Shown here: one piece after another, positions 10,060 through 21,800 of the stretch
How the letters are laid out: the number at the start of each line of letters is the position of its first letter
Position numbering within the stretch: position 1 is the first letter of the stretch
Assembly (NCBI RefSeq): GCF_027579695.1
Contig: NC_083577.1
Span: 27,477,198-27,541,197, forward strand
Direction of reading: 5' to 3'
Length of the DNA: 64,000 nucleotides
Origin: Neoarius graeffei
Lineage: Eukaryota; Chordata; Actinopteri; Siluriformes; Ariidae
Made by a program: the position numbers and the translations under genes
The notes under the pieces: generated by a model
What the model saw: the letters and a program-made list of their open reading frames with translations, nothing else
Database searches by the model: none
What the model was told of the DNA's origin: nothing

Positions 10060-11480
10060 AAAATTTCCATTTTGTACAATGCACCAGTTCCACTGGCAGT
10101 AAAACATGATGCTACCACCACCATGCTTGGTCTGTACTTTTGTCATTATGGCCAAACAACTCACTCTGACCATAAAACTTTACCCCCAGAAGGCTTTTTC
10201 TTTGTCCATGTGGTCAGCTGGTGGCCTCTCAGTCCATGGCGATGTAAATCTCACTTGAGTGTACACAGCGTTCTAGCAGCTTCCAGTTCATGGCAGTACT
10301 GTACCTTGGTGGTTACATGATTATCTGAATCAATTTCCTCTCAGCTCAGGGGGACAGTTTGGGTCTTCTTCCAACAAAGTGACCCTTCAATAATTTGTAT
10401 TTGCATACAACGGTTTGAGCTGCCAAGCTTTGAATGTGCAGTTATTCAGAAATGGCTTTGAGAGACATTCACCGAGTGTGTAATTCTATGATCTTCTTTC
10501 TAAGGCCAAGTTTACATTAGACCGTATCTGTCTCGTTTTCTTCGCGGATGCACTGTCCGTTTACATTAAAACGCCTGGAAATGCCGGGAAACGGGAATCC
10601 GCCAGGATCCACGTATTCAATCCAGATCGTGTCTGGTCCAGTGCTGTGTAAACATTGAGAATACGCGGATACGTGGTGCTGAGCTCTAGCTGGCGTCGTC
10701 ATTGGACAACGTCACTGTGACATCCACCTTCCTGATTCGCTGGCGTTGGTCATGTGACGCGACTGCTGAAAAACGGCGCGGACTTCCGCCTTGTATCACC
10801 TTCCATTAAAGAGTATAAAAGTATGAAAATACTGATGCAAATACTGCCCATTGTGTAGTTATGATTGTCTTTAGGCTTGCCATCCTTCCACTTGCAAGTG
10901 GCAAGTGACTTGCGCACAGCGGCTCAGTCCCGAATCACTGCTCGTGCACTTCACTCGCGCGCTCTGTGAGCTGCGCAGGGCCGGAGTGCGCACCCTCCAG
11001 AGGGCACTCGCTGTTCAGGGCGGAGTGATTTGGAGCACAGCCGCTGAGGAGGAAGCGATGAGCCGCACTGACACATTTCTCAACTTACGTGCCAAATTAG
11101 TCATGTGATTAGCGTATCCATGTATTGGCTTTGCTGTGTGCACGCGAATCGTGTATTGGCGTTGCTGTGTGCACGCTAATCGTTTTTAAAAACGTTAATC
11201 TGATGATCCGCTGATACGGTCTAATGTAAACCCCACCTTAGATCTGCACTGAGCTCCTTGGACTTTCATTGTATTGCGTGTTGATTGATCCAGTGAGTGC
11301 TGTCAATCAAACCCTTTTTATTCTGGCACAGAGAAGCTACCAGCTGTAGTCAATCATGATCACTAACAGGAAGTTAAGAGGCCTTGACTCTAAAAGGTTA
11401 GAAGACATTTTAAAACTTTCAGCACCACCACATTAATAATCCAAGTGGGCGTATGTATATTTTTGACCCTGCAAATTTAT
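10060..11480 (-). pseudogene. Decayed Tc1-like transposase relic, minus strand
   Basis: The minus strand around 10050-10240 translates in changing frames to pieces of a Tc1 catalytic core (TKHGGGSIMF, a FWGK-like segment, ELFGHND-like remains). A GTATGTATATTTTTGACCC end at about 11447 resembles a fish Tc1 terminus. It is split by a TIR element at 10501-11240 and carries many frame breaks, so it is non-functional. Confidence 0.5.
10501..11240. mobile_element. Non-autonomous TIR element in the Tc1 relic
   Basis: TAAGGCCAAGTTTACATTAG at the left, and the inverse of TAAGGTGGGGTTTACATTAG at the right, form terminal repeats that continue through ACCGTATC. The interior has a GC-rich segment at 10900-11060 and no transposase. 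The superfamily is uncertain (TAA/TTA edges could suit Harbinger). Confidence 0.65.
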
Positions 11481-11821
11481 GACCTATGATTTTGCCTCTG
11501 AACCATGGTGTATAAAGCAAGAACACAGTGTACTGTATTACACATTTTATTATTCAGAGCCCGGGCACTGCAGAGACCAGAGCGTTGCCTCTGAGCAGAT
11601 ATTTTATTGATTACTGGTGGAATGTGAGGAGGATTTCAACAAAAGTATTTTGACTTAAAAATTGCTCATCAGTCAACTCTTAATTCCAACCTTTTGTGTT
11701 TTTATTTAAAACGTCCAAACAGAAAGAGAAGACGACAGGTGAATCTGACAAGGTGGCCTATTTGCAGAATTTATTAATGAATAAGACAGGGAAAATTGTC
11801 CACAATATGATAAGCTAGCTC
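11241..11821. other. Tc1 relic end and unassigned sequence 3' of arglu1
   Basis: The left part belongs to the Tc1 relic. About 11500-11820 holds no recognised gene and includes AATAAA signals on the minus strand. Confidence 0.4.
11701..11775 (-). promoter_or_regulatory. Possible polyadenylation signals for arglu1
   Basis: TTTATT at 11701-11706 and 11770-11775 reads AATAAA on the minus strand, 0.9-1.0 kb beyond the arglu1 stop. This implies a long 3' UTR crossing two CA microsatellites. No nearer AATAAA was seen. This is a weak call without transcript data. Confidence 0.25.
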
Positions 11822-11878
11822 CTAACATACAGACACACACACATACACATGCGCGCGCACACACACACACACACACCC
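11822..11878. repeat. (CA)n/(CG) microsatellite
   Basis: CA-rich tract with a short GCGCGC core. A similar tract lies at 12296-12353. Confidence 0.95.
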
Positions 11879-12295
11879 TAACCGATCTTACCTGCATCTC
11901 CCGATTTCCTTGTACGAACAGAAAGTAGACATTTGTGTAACCCATACATGAACTGTTAAACGAATAAGAATCAGCACAGTCGGTGCACAGCTCCTCTACG
12001 GTTTTGTCAGATTCATACATTAGCAAATGCACATTTTTTTTTTTTTTTTAAGTCAAAACAAACATGACACATTGCAATTAACAGTCATTCAGAATCTCGC
12101 CATGGTTTATGGTGTTCACAAAAAAAAAAATAAATAAAAATTAAAAAAAAAAAAAAAAAAAATCACCTTACATTACATATACATCTGCCATGTTACAGTT
12201 GAAATCACCCTCACACCATTTTTACCCTCATTATACAAGTGGATGGCTTCAAGCTGGAGACAGGAGCCTGTGCTTGAATCTTCAAAATCAAGGGA

Positions 12296-12353
12296 CCACA
12301 CACACACACGTGCGCGCGCACGCACACACACACACACACACACACGCACACAA
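12296..12353. repeat. (CA)n microsatellite with CGCG core
   Basis: CA dinucleotides interrupted by TGCGCGCGCACG. It lies in the presumed arglu1 3' UTR. Confidence 0.95.
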
Positions 12354-12699
12354 TTTGCAATCCAGTAAAAACAAAATGAATATTCCCACATGAGGAAAAA
12401 GGAAGCATCCTATACACATCACTGGCAAAACATAAAAGCTGCTAAAACAGAGTCTGTAGAGGTGGCAGCGAAGTCCAGCCTTGAGTCAGAGAGAATTTGC
12501 GAAATGCTTCCCCAACTAGGGGTTTGAAGATTGTTCGAATCCAGAGGAGAGAGAGACACAGAGGGCAGGAATAACCTCTCTTTGAAAAAAAGTGTAGAGA
12601 TTCGCTTCAACATGAAGTTATCTTCCAGAAAGAAGAAGAGGGGAAAAAAAAAGAGAGAAGAGAGAGAGAAGGAACCAAAAGGAGGGTTGGAGTGCACGA

Positions 12700-12864
12700 T
12701 CAGTCTGTGGCTTTCAGCGTGAAAGAGAGACGAGGTCGGGACTTGCCCTTCCCCAGGATGATCTTCTGCTCTTCCTTCTGCTGTCTCTGCCTCTCCTGCT
12801 CCAGCTTCATTCGCTCCTCATGGATCTTTCGCTGCTCCTCCACTATGCGCAGCTGATCCTCAGC
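12700..12864 (-). CDS. arglu1: arglu1 coding exon 4 (C-terminus)
   Basis: The acceptor is TTTACCAG before 12864. The exon encodes 54 residues, [20 protein letters not shown] through LSFTLKATD, then TGA at 12702-12700. It begins in phase 0, matching exon 3. Confidence 0.96.
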   Translation of the reverse strand, partial: AEDQLRIVEEQRKIHEERMKLEQERQRQQKEEQKIILGKGKSRPRLSFTLKATD

Positions 12865-15800
12865 CTGGTAAACACGCACAGGGGTAAACACACTTATAAA
12901 GTGGAAACAGAATGACAAAAACACATTTCGGATGGTTTGACCGAAACAGGACACCTTCAAGCCAAGAGCACATCAGCGGTACTCAGCCAGCCTTGGGACT
13001 TAAACTCATGCACTTGTTCTAGAGAACACGCTCGGATCCTTCACTGCTTAAACCCGCCTCTCGCTCTCATATTTTATTTTACCGTCTCAGAAACTGCTCT
13101 CTCATTTGGGACATTATGGTCAAAAAATACATTTTCTAATTTTACTATTTTTTTTGCATTTACCGAACACTCAATGTTTCTTTTGTGATGTTTAATAAGA
13201 ATAAAGATAGCGTCTTGCTTTATCCGGCCTCCACTGTGGAAAATTTTTTGATTACAATTCAAATGCTTTTGTAAAATTGATTTACATATAAAATAACTAC
13301 ATCGTGAAAATATTGAATAAATTTCCTCTTTTTGATTGCTTGGGTTAAAAATGCCAAGTTATGATGACTGAATTGATTATTCACTTAAATATGAATAATA
13401 TTTTGGGTATTTGATATGGCGAAATAGGACACAATGGAAAAATCAAGAACACACCGGAAAGATGAGAATAACGGCGGTGGTAAAAGAACAGCGACTGTAC
13501 CGGCTGAAGGTCACGCGGGTCTCTGCTGCGGCGCGCAAGCAACGGGACATCACTACCGCACCGGACGGAGCGCGAGGCAGGGCAAAATGACTGGCCGTAG
13601 ATTCTATCAAAAGTTCGATCTAAATTGACCGTGGCTGCAAAATATTGGCCAAAAATACGCAAACACTACGAAATATGAAAGTAAGATGAAAAAGAAACAT
13701 TCTATTGCCTTATACTGCAAAACTAAAACAAAATAAAACTGTCAAAACTCACCTTTTCAGCGATAACGTCCGAACAGATCACCCGAGTAACAGAGAGACC
13801 GCAAATGGAAGCACGATCAACTTCTAACTGTTGGAGTGGAAAATTCCATTCTACACATGCAAATTGTTAATGTGTGTCCTTCCCCGCACACAAATAACAC
13901 ACTACGGTAAAAAATAGACCACAACTCATTTTATAGCTCAGAAATTCATACAAGACCAGCTACCATCGTAACATATTCTGTAAGAAACATAATCTATACC
14001 TAACTTTCAGCTTTCGTTTTAAAAAACAAAATCGCAGATGGTGTAGTGATTTTAAGTTACTACTTTTGGTGAGGTCGTGACCTCGACCCTGAGGCTTTCC
14101 GTTTAGATCAAAACACACGATCGTATTGGTTCTATTTCGTTTCTACTGACCGCCAGAGGCGGTGCTTTCAGCACATGGATATCCATCACACGAACGTGCA
14201 GGTCGAGTAATAGTAACAACAAAGTCACGTGTGACCTGGGTGACGTCACCCCGTGACCCCGGCATAAAAGACCGGTAAACCCAGGAAGTGACCTCTTACA
14301 TCTTCTCGCGTTTGCAGGTTGCGAGTTGGGTTGAAATTTGGACAAAGCGCTGAGGTAGTTTCGTTACCCGTAGGGTTGGGGCTGTGCTTATGCACCCTCC
14401 AAGAAACTGCGCTAAGTCCACCAACTCTTGTCGTTATATTCGTATTGATTTATTACTCCGTAAGCTGAGCGCTCTCGCTCGGTGGAGTTAGCTGATTAGC
14501 CCTCCGGGGCGGTGTCCTCACCGCTGGAGGCCGGCTTGTTTTCGCTTCAGGTAAGCGGGTTTCTTTATTTAAATTAAAGCGGCGTTCCTCTCGCCGCTGT
14601 TTATCAGTTCTGCGGCGCTCGGCGCCTACCCTTGTTAATATTATTAACCACCTTGTTTTGTGTAGCCTCGCCACCGGCCTGTTCACAGGCCGGCTGTCTT
14701 GTGTGTTGTATTCGTATTGATTTATTACTCCGTTAAGCTGAGCGCTCTCGCTCGGTGGAGTTAGCTGATTAGTCCTCCGGGGCGGTGTCCTCACCGCTGG
14801 AGGCCGGCTTGTCTTCATTCAGGTAAGCGGTTTTCATTCATTTAATTTAAAGCGGTGTTTCTCGCCGCTGTTTATCAGTTCAGTGGCGCACTGCGCCTAT
14901 CTTTGTTAATATTATTAACCGCCTTATTTTGTGTAGCCTTGTCTCCGGCCTGCTCACAGGCCGGCGGTCTTGTGTTGTATTGTTTGTTACTCCGTTAAGC
15001 TGAGCGCTCTCGCTCGGTGGAGTTAGCTGATTAGTCCTCCGGGGCGGTGTCCTCGCCGCTGGAGGCCGGCTTGTCCTCGTTCAGGTAAGCGGTTTTCATT
15101 TATTTAATTTAAAGCGGTGTTCCTCGCCGCTGTTTATCAGTTCAGTGGCGCACTGCGCCTATCTTTGTTAATATTATTAACCGCCTTATTTTGTATAGCC
15201 TTGTCTCCGGCCTGCTCACAGGCCGGCGGTCTTGTGTTGTATTGTTTGTTACTCCGTTAAGCTGAGCGCTCTCGCTCGGTGGAGTTAGCTGATTAGTCCT
15301 CCGGGGCGGTGTCCTCACCGCTGGAGGCCGGCTTGTCCTCATTCAGGTAAGCGGTTTTCATTTATTTAATTTAAAGCGGTGTTCCTCGCCGCTGTTTATC
15401 AGTTCTGTGGCGCACTGCGCCTTTGTTAATATTATTAACCGCCTTATTTTGTGTAGCCTTGTCTCCGGCCTGCTCACAGGCCGGCGGTCTTGTGTTGTAT
15501 TGTTTGTTACTCCGTTAAGCTGAGCGCTCTCGCTCGGTGGAGTTAGCTGATTAGTCCTCCGGGGCGGTGTCCTCACCGCTGGAGGCCGGCTTGTCCTCAT
15601 TTAGGTAAGCGGTTTTCATTTATTTAATTTAAAGCGGTGTTCCTCGCCGCTGTTTATCAGTTCTGTGGCGCACTGCGCCTATCTTTGTTAATATTATTAA
15701 CCGCCTTATTTGTGTAGCCTTGTCTCCGGCCTGCTCACAGGCCGGCGGCCTTGTGTGTTGTATTCGTATTGTTACTCCGTTAAGCTGAGTGCTCTCGCTC

Positions 15801-18800
15801 GGTGGAGTTAGCTGACTAGCCCTCCGGGGCGGTGTCCTCGCCGCTGGAGGCTGGCTTGTTGTCGCCCAGGTAAGCGGTTTTCATTCATCTAAATTAAACG
15901 GTGTTTCTCGCCGCTGCTTATCAGTGCTGTGGCGCACGGCGCCTATCCTTGTTAATATTCCCGACCACGGGTGTGTTCGCCCGGTCGTTTTTCATTACCG
16001 CCTGATTGTTTATTTTGGGCTGCTTACTTGGGGTGTTCTCGCCCTATTTTTTTAAGTTCCCTTCTGCCAGCCAGGCGTCATGGACCTCTCTCTCGCTGCG
16101 CCAACTGCCGGTCCCCCTCGAACCGGAGGACGGCCACCGCGAGTGCCCCTCATGCCTGGGTATTGATCACCTGCGGCAGGGGCTGACGGACATGGCCTGC
16201 GCAGACTGCATGTGCCTGGGCGTGGCTGCGCGGACCGCCGGGCTGGCTCGGCTGGATTCTCCGTCTGACATCCCCCGGGCCTCGGGGGGACAGGACACGG
16301 TGTCGGCTGCAGCAGCGGGGCCCAGCAAGCGCCGTGGGTTCCCCCACACGTCTTCGCTTTTAAGGCGAAAAAGAAGCGCTCGGGCGATTTGGCTCAGAAG
16401 GTGGAGGTGATGTCCACCGAGCTGGAGGAGATGAAGGCCCTGCTGGCGAATCTTCAGCCTCCGCCACAGGGGGCAGTGTTCCCGCTGCAGGGCCCTGGCG
16501 GCAATGCAGGACACCCCTACCTATGGTCCGGCCTGCTCACGGGCCGGCTGTCTTGTGTGTTATATTCGTATTGTTTGTTACTCCGTTAAGCTGAGTGCTC
16601 TCGCTCGGTGGAGTTAGCTGACTAGCCCTCCGAGGCGTGTCCTCGCTGCTGGAGGCCGGTTTGTTATCGCTCAGGTAAGCGGTCTTCATTCATTTAAATT
16701 AAAGCGGTGTTTCTCGCCGCTGTTTATCAGTTCTGTAGCGCACGGCGCCATCCTTGTTAATATTCCCGACCACGGGTGTGTTCGCCCGGTCGTTTATTTT
16801 TTATTTCCGCCTGATAGTTTATTTTGGGCTACTTACTTGGAGCGTTCTCGCCCTATTTAAGTTCCCTTCTGCCAGCCAGGGGTCATGGACCCCCAGACGC
16901 TGGAGGGGACGAGCGCGGCATCACGGGAGCTGTGTGACGCGGCTCCAGGCCTTTGCCTACTCGTCGCGGGAACTGGGCCGGCTGATGTCGTATCTCACCC
17001 TCGGCCGCCAGCAGATATGGCGGGCACAGTCCCCTCTGGCCGAGCCCGACCGGCGTGTGCTGCACTCTCTCCCTGTTGTCCCCGGGGAGCTGTTTGGCGA
17101 AGCCACTCAGCAAGCCCTGGATCGGAGTGCCCAGGTCATCTAGGCGTAACAGCAGTTCGCTGGCCCCCGCCAGGCCCACCACCATGGCAATGCTGCCCAG
17201 TCCTTCAGGGGGCCCACACCGACTCTGTCTCGGCCACGCACCCGCCAGGAGACCAGACGGGTTGATGACTTTCGCCACCCCACCACCTCCCGGACCCGCG
17301 GTGCCGCCCCCTACACCCAGTCCACTCCTCGTCGCCCCCATGGTGACCGACGGGGGCGCTCTGGACGGCGCTGATATCAGCGCGCCGGCGGTCGGCCACT
17401 TTTCCAGCGAACAGCTCCAAAGCTGGAGAGCGTTGACCCCTGGGTGCTGGTGACCCTCACCGAGGGTTACCGCATCCATTTCTGCCGCTGTCCACCACGT
17501 TTCATGGGGTCAAACACCACCGTGAGCCATCCGGGGAAGTCCCTCGTCCCCCGGCAGGGAATTGCCACCCTCCTGGAGAAAGGAGCAGTCTCTCCCGTCG
17601 ACAGGCAGAGACAGCAAGGTGGGTTCTACTCCAGGTATTTTCTGGTTCCGAAGGATGGCGGTATCCGCCCGATCCTCGACCTGAGGTCCCTCAATTCCCA
17701 CTTGAGGACCATGAGGTTCCGCATGCTGTGTACAGTGGATGTCTTACACCACATCCAGGCGGGCGACTGGTTTGTCACCTTCGACCTGAAAGACGCCTAC
17801 TTCCATGCTCCCATTGTGCCACACCACAGGCAGCTCCTGCGGTTTGCCTTCGAGGGCCAGGCTTTCGAGTTCAATGTTCTGCCCTTTGGGATACCGCTGG
17901 CACCCCGTGTGTTCACCGGATGTGCGGCAGCGGCATCGGCACTACTTCAGGCAAGGGGTTTGCGTGTCCTGCCCTACCTGGACGACTGGCTTGTCTGTTC
18001 ACGGTCAGCAGCTCAGGCCCGCACCAACATCGCGACTGTGCTCTCGCATGTCGTAGAGCTGGGGCTCAGGGTGAATTACAAGAAGAGCTCGCTGGTGCTC
18101 AGCCGGGAGACGACTTTCTCAGGCATGCACCTGGATTCGAGGTCGTTGATGGTAACTCCTCCCAGACCAGGATCCACAACATCCGCCTACTGCTTGGCCG
18201 CTTCGGACGGGGTAGGTCACTCGCCCTGAAGACCTTTCAGCGCCTGCTGGGCATGCTTACGGCAGCCTCCTCTCTGGTCCCGCTGGGACTTCTGGACTTA
18301 TGCCGCTTCAGAGGTGGTTCAACGGTCTCCACCTCCACCCGGTGCTGCACGGGCGCAGCACATCAACGTGCTGGAGCTACGGGCTGTGTTCCTCGGCCTA
18401 CAGCACTTCCTCCTAGGCCTGACCGGCAGACACGTTCTGGTGCGGACGGACAACGCTACGGTAGTGTACTACATCAACCACCAGGGAGGCACAAAGTCCC
18501 TCCAGTGCTTGGAAGTGGCTGGCCAACTTCTGCGGTGGGCCCATCGACATCTCTTGAGCCTGCGTGCCATGTACTTGCCAGGCACTGCCAACAGGGCAGC
18601 AGATCTGCTGTCCCGCCAGGACCCCGATCCCGGGGAATGGAGACTCAACCCAGCGGTGGTTCTCGCCATCTGGGAACATTTTGGCAGGGCAGAGGTGGAC
18701 CTCTTTGCCTGCCGGGAGTCGACACACTGCCCTCTGTGGTTCAGCCTCCACGGCCCAGTCCCCTGGGCCAGGATGCGCTGGCGCATGCTTGGCCGAGGCA

Positions 18801-21800
18801 ACTGCTGTATGCCTCCCCCCCTCTGCTGCTGATCGTGCCAACCCTACACAGGGTTGCGATGGACCACCACGGGCTGCTGCTTGTCGCCCCCCCGGTGGCC
18901 GGGCAGAGTGTGGTTCCCAAGTTGCTGCAACTTCTGAACGGCGACCCCTGGTGCCTGCCAGTGAGGACTGACCTGCTATCACAGCTGGGAGGGCAGATCT
19001 GGCACCCGGATCCAGCCCGTCTGCAGCTCTGGGTATGGCCGCTGAAGGGCCGGGCCGGACCCCCTGCGAGGTCCTTGTGAGCCGGCAGTGGTCAATACCA
19101 TTGCAAGCTCTCGGGCACCCCCCACCAATGCCCTCTATGCCAACAGATGGAGGCTTTTCTCCAACTGGTGCTTAACTCGGGGGGAGGAGCCTACATGCTG
19201 CCCCCTGCCGACCATTTGACTGTTCCGCCAGTCTCTGCTTTGATAAGGGTCTTATCCCTGCCACCATCAAGGTCTATGCAGCTGCCATCTCTGCTCAGCA
19301 TGCCAGAGTTGGGGGAAGGACCGTGGGGTCCCACGCCTTGGTGGCACGTTTCTTGAAGGGTGCTCTCCGGTTGAGACCCCCCCCGACGGAGCCGGGTACC
19401 CACATGGGACCTTCATTGGTGCTGCAGGCTCTCTGCGACGCACCGTTCTGAGCCCCTGCTCACGGCAGACATTTCATGGCTCTTCCTGAAGACTGCTTTT
19501 CTTCTGGCCATTACATCGATGAGGCGCGTCGGGGAACTACACGCGCTGTCAGTCAGTGGGGAGTGCCTGCAGTGGCACTCCGGCGACAGTGGGGTCACCC
19601 TGTGGCCTAACCCCTCTTTCCTCCCAAAGACCCTCTCTGCTACCTTCGTCAACCAGCCCTTAGCCTTGCGGCGTTCGAGGCGGGCCATGGTGAGAGGTCG
19701 GAACTTTTGTGCCCAGTTCGCGCCCTCAGGGTGTACGTGTCGCGTACAGAGGGCTTCCGTAGGAGTGACGCCCTGTTCTGTGCCACACAGGACCGTCGAG
19801 GGGTCTGGCGCTCTCTAAGCAGAGGCTATCCAAGTGGATAGTCGAGGCCATGTTACATGCCTACAGGCACAGTGGCTTCCCGATTCCTCCGGCTGCCAGG
19901 GCGCACTCTGCACGGGGCGTGGTAGCCTCATGGGCATCACTGAAGGGCGTGCCCCTTTCAGACATATGCAGCGCAGCCTCCTGGGCTTCCAGCTGCACCT
20001 TCACCAGGTTTTACCGTCTTAATGTCGTCCCACATAATCCTGTGGCGACGGCTGTCATTCCAGGCCCGTCGCAGCAGCACTGGGTACGGGTAGGCACTCC
20101 TCATGACCTGGTTGGTATTAGTCATCCATGTGCTGAAAGCACCGCCTCTGGCGGTCAGTAGAAACGAAATAGAACGAGGGTTATGTATATAACCGCGGTT
20201 CTATGAGTTTCGGATGACCGCCAGAGCTTGGCAGTCACTCGGAGTGTACACGAGAAGATTTGCCAAGAGGTCACTTCCTGGGTTTACCGGTCTTTTATGC
20301 CGGGGTCACGGGGTGACGTCACCCAGGTCACACGTGACTTTGTTGTTACTATTACTCGACCTGCACGTTCGTGTGATGGATATCCATGTGCTGAAAGCAC
20401 CGCCTCTGGCGGTCATCCGAAACTCATAGAACCGCGGTTATATACATAACCCTCGTTTTGGGTTTGCGGAAAACGGAGTTACAACGGTGATGAAATATTT
20501 GGCATGATGTTTTATTACGGTTATGATTATTCTGTGAGCACACCGATCCTTAGGTGGATAAAGTTCCAACTTAAAATACAATTAGTGATAACTGTAGACT
20601 TTTCAGTGGACTACAACCTTTTTAAGGGAATGCGATGTCGTCGACCATTTATCATGTCCCAGATCAAGCCGCCATTTTTCCACAAATTTGCAGAATTTTT
20701 GCCAAATTCTGAATAGTGTTCACATCAAAGATTTAGTTTTATTTCTTTCATCATTTTATTTCAAATTAAAACCAACATCACCATTCAAAACCATATAGTT
20801 TATTGACTGTGAGTATATTTAGTGGGGGACCCCCACAGGACCCAGTTTCTGAGACAGATCCATATATAAAACCTGATCAGCATGTATATCTCTAATTCAT
20901 GACAAAACTCTATAATAAAACTTCTATATTTTTTGGGAAAAAAAAAATACCATGATGAAGAAACACGTACTCGTTGACCAAAGGTCAGGTGAGGACTGAC
21001 TGAGAATAAGGTTCACTGGATGTGAATCATGCCATGCTGGCTATGAAACTGGATTCATGTCGAAATCAAATAAACACAAGCTGAAGTCTCACACTTTAGA
21101 AAAGGCAATTGAACATTTACAACAATAGGTGAAGGGGAAAAAAAAAAAACCCCACACACCCGCGCACACAATGACATAACGTGTTGATAACCGTGTGTAG
21201 CACGCCAGAAACCAATTAAACACGAGGTCTGTTTCTGTACTTAAAAGACAGCTGCCTAGTTACAAACCCGCAAGTCGCCACGTTTATATCGACATCAACT
21301 TGCTTGTCTTATTTAAAAGCCTGACTGGCGCAGGAAAATTATATTAACGAGGATTTTCATGTGCACAATACTTTCATAAACGTTTAACGAGCAGGCCTTT
21401 ATAAATGACAAGTAACGGTATGATACATGTTAGCTTTCTACCGAGCTATTCAATCACACTGGGAACAAACAGCATTTCGGCAGAACCTGGGCTGAGACAG
21501 ATTCAAGTCTAAAAATCGTTTGAGAGAAACATCTTGTAGTAAAGAAAAATACATTTAAAATATTAAAAAAAAGTCATACGACGCATTTAATCCTATACAC
21601 TTGGCGCAAGCCTTTTGGAACTCAGAACCTCGGCTATATAAAAATAAAAATAAATGAAAGAGAGAGACGTTCTCTGACCTGAAATCAGGCTTTTGCTTTG
21701 TCTTTAAATGTATCCCGCAGGCTGACACTTTAGAAATGCAGTGTGCATATTTCTGTGTCCGAAAACGTAGAATTGTTTGCTGAAAGTGCCAACGTGATTA

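Larger units (their letters stand above)
14129..20457 (+). mobile_element. DIRS-type tyrosine-recombinase retrotransposon, complete ends, decayed genes
   Basis: This 6.3 kb element lies in arglu1 intron 3, antisense to the gene. DIRS elements copy through RNA and integrate with a tyrosine recombinase instead of a DDE integrase. Hallmarks visible are inverted terminal repeats (about 14148-14317 and 20250-20414), an internal complementary region at about 20131-20215 equal to the joined outer ends, and GTT at both termini (14129-14131 and 20455-20457). The gene order is gag-like, reverse transcriptase, RNase H, tyrosine recombinase. The genes are broken by several frameshifts and an RNase H deletion, so the copy is not autonomous. 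No target duplication is seen, as expected for the group. Confidence 0.93.

Noticed and set aside
14453-15600. Minus-strand open frames with repeated [13 protein letters not shown]-type peptides
   Set aside because: They are antisense translation of the tandem leader units, with no independent start context.
14440-15965. Regularly spaced repeats resembling a CRISPR-like array
   Set aside because: Units are ~260 bp, contiguous and without short repeats plus unique spacers; they are a leader array of a DIRS element in a eukaryotic genome.
16883-17479. 198-codon minus-strand frame
   Set aside because: It lies antisense to DIRS gag/RT in GC-rich sequence; long shadow frames are expected there.
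18413-18982. 189-codon minus-strand frame
   Set aside because: Antisense shadow of the RNase H region, which has recognisable motifs on the plus strand.
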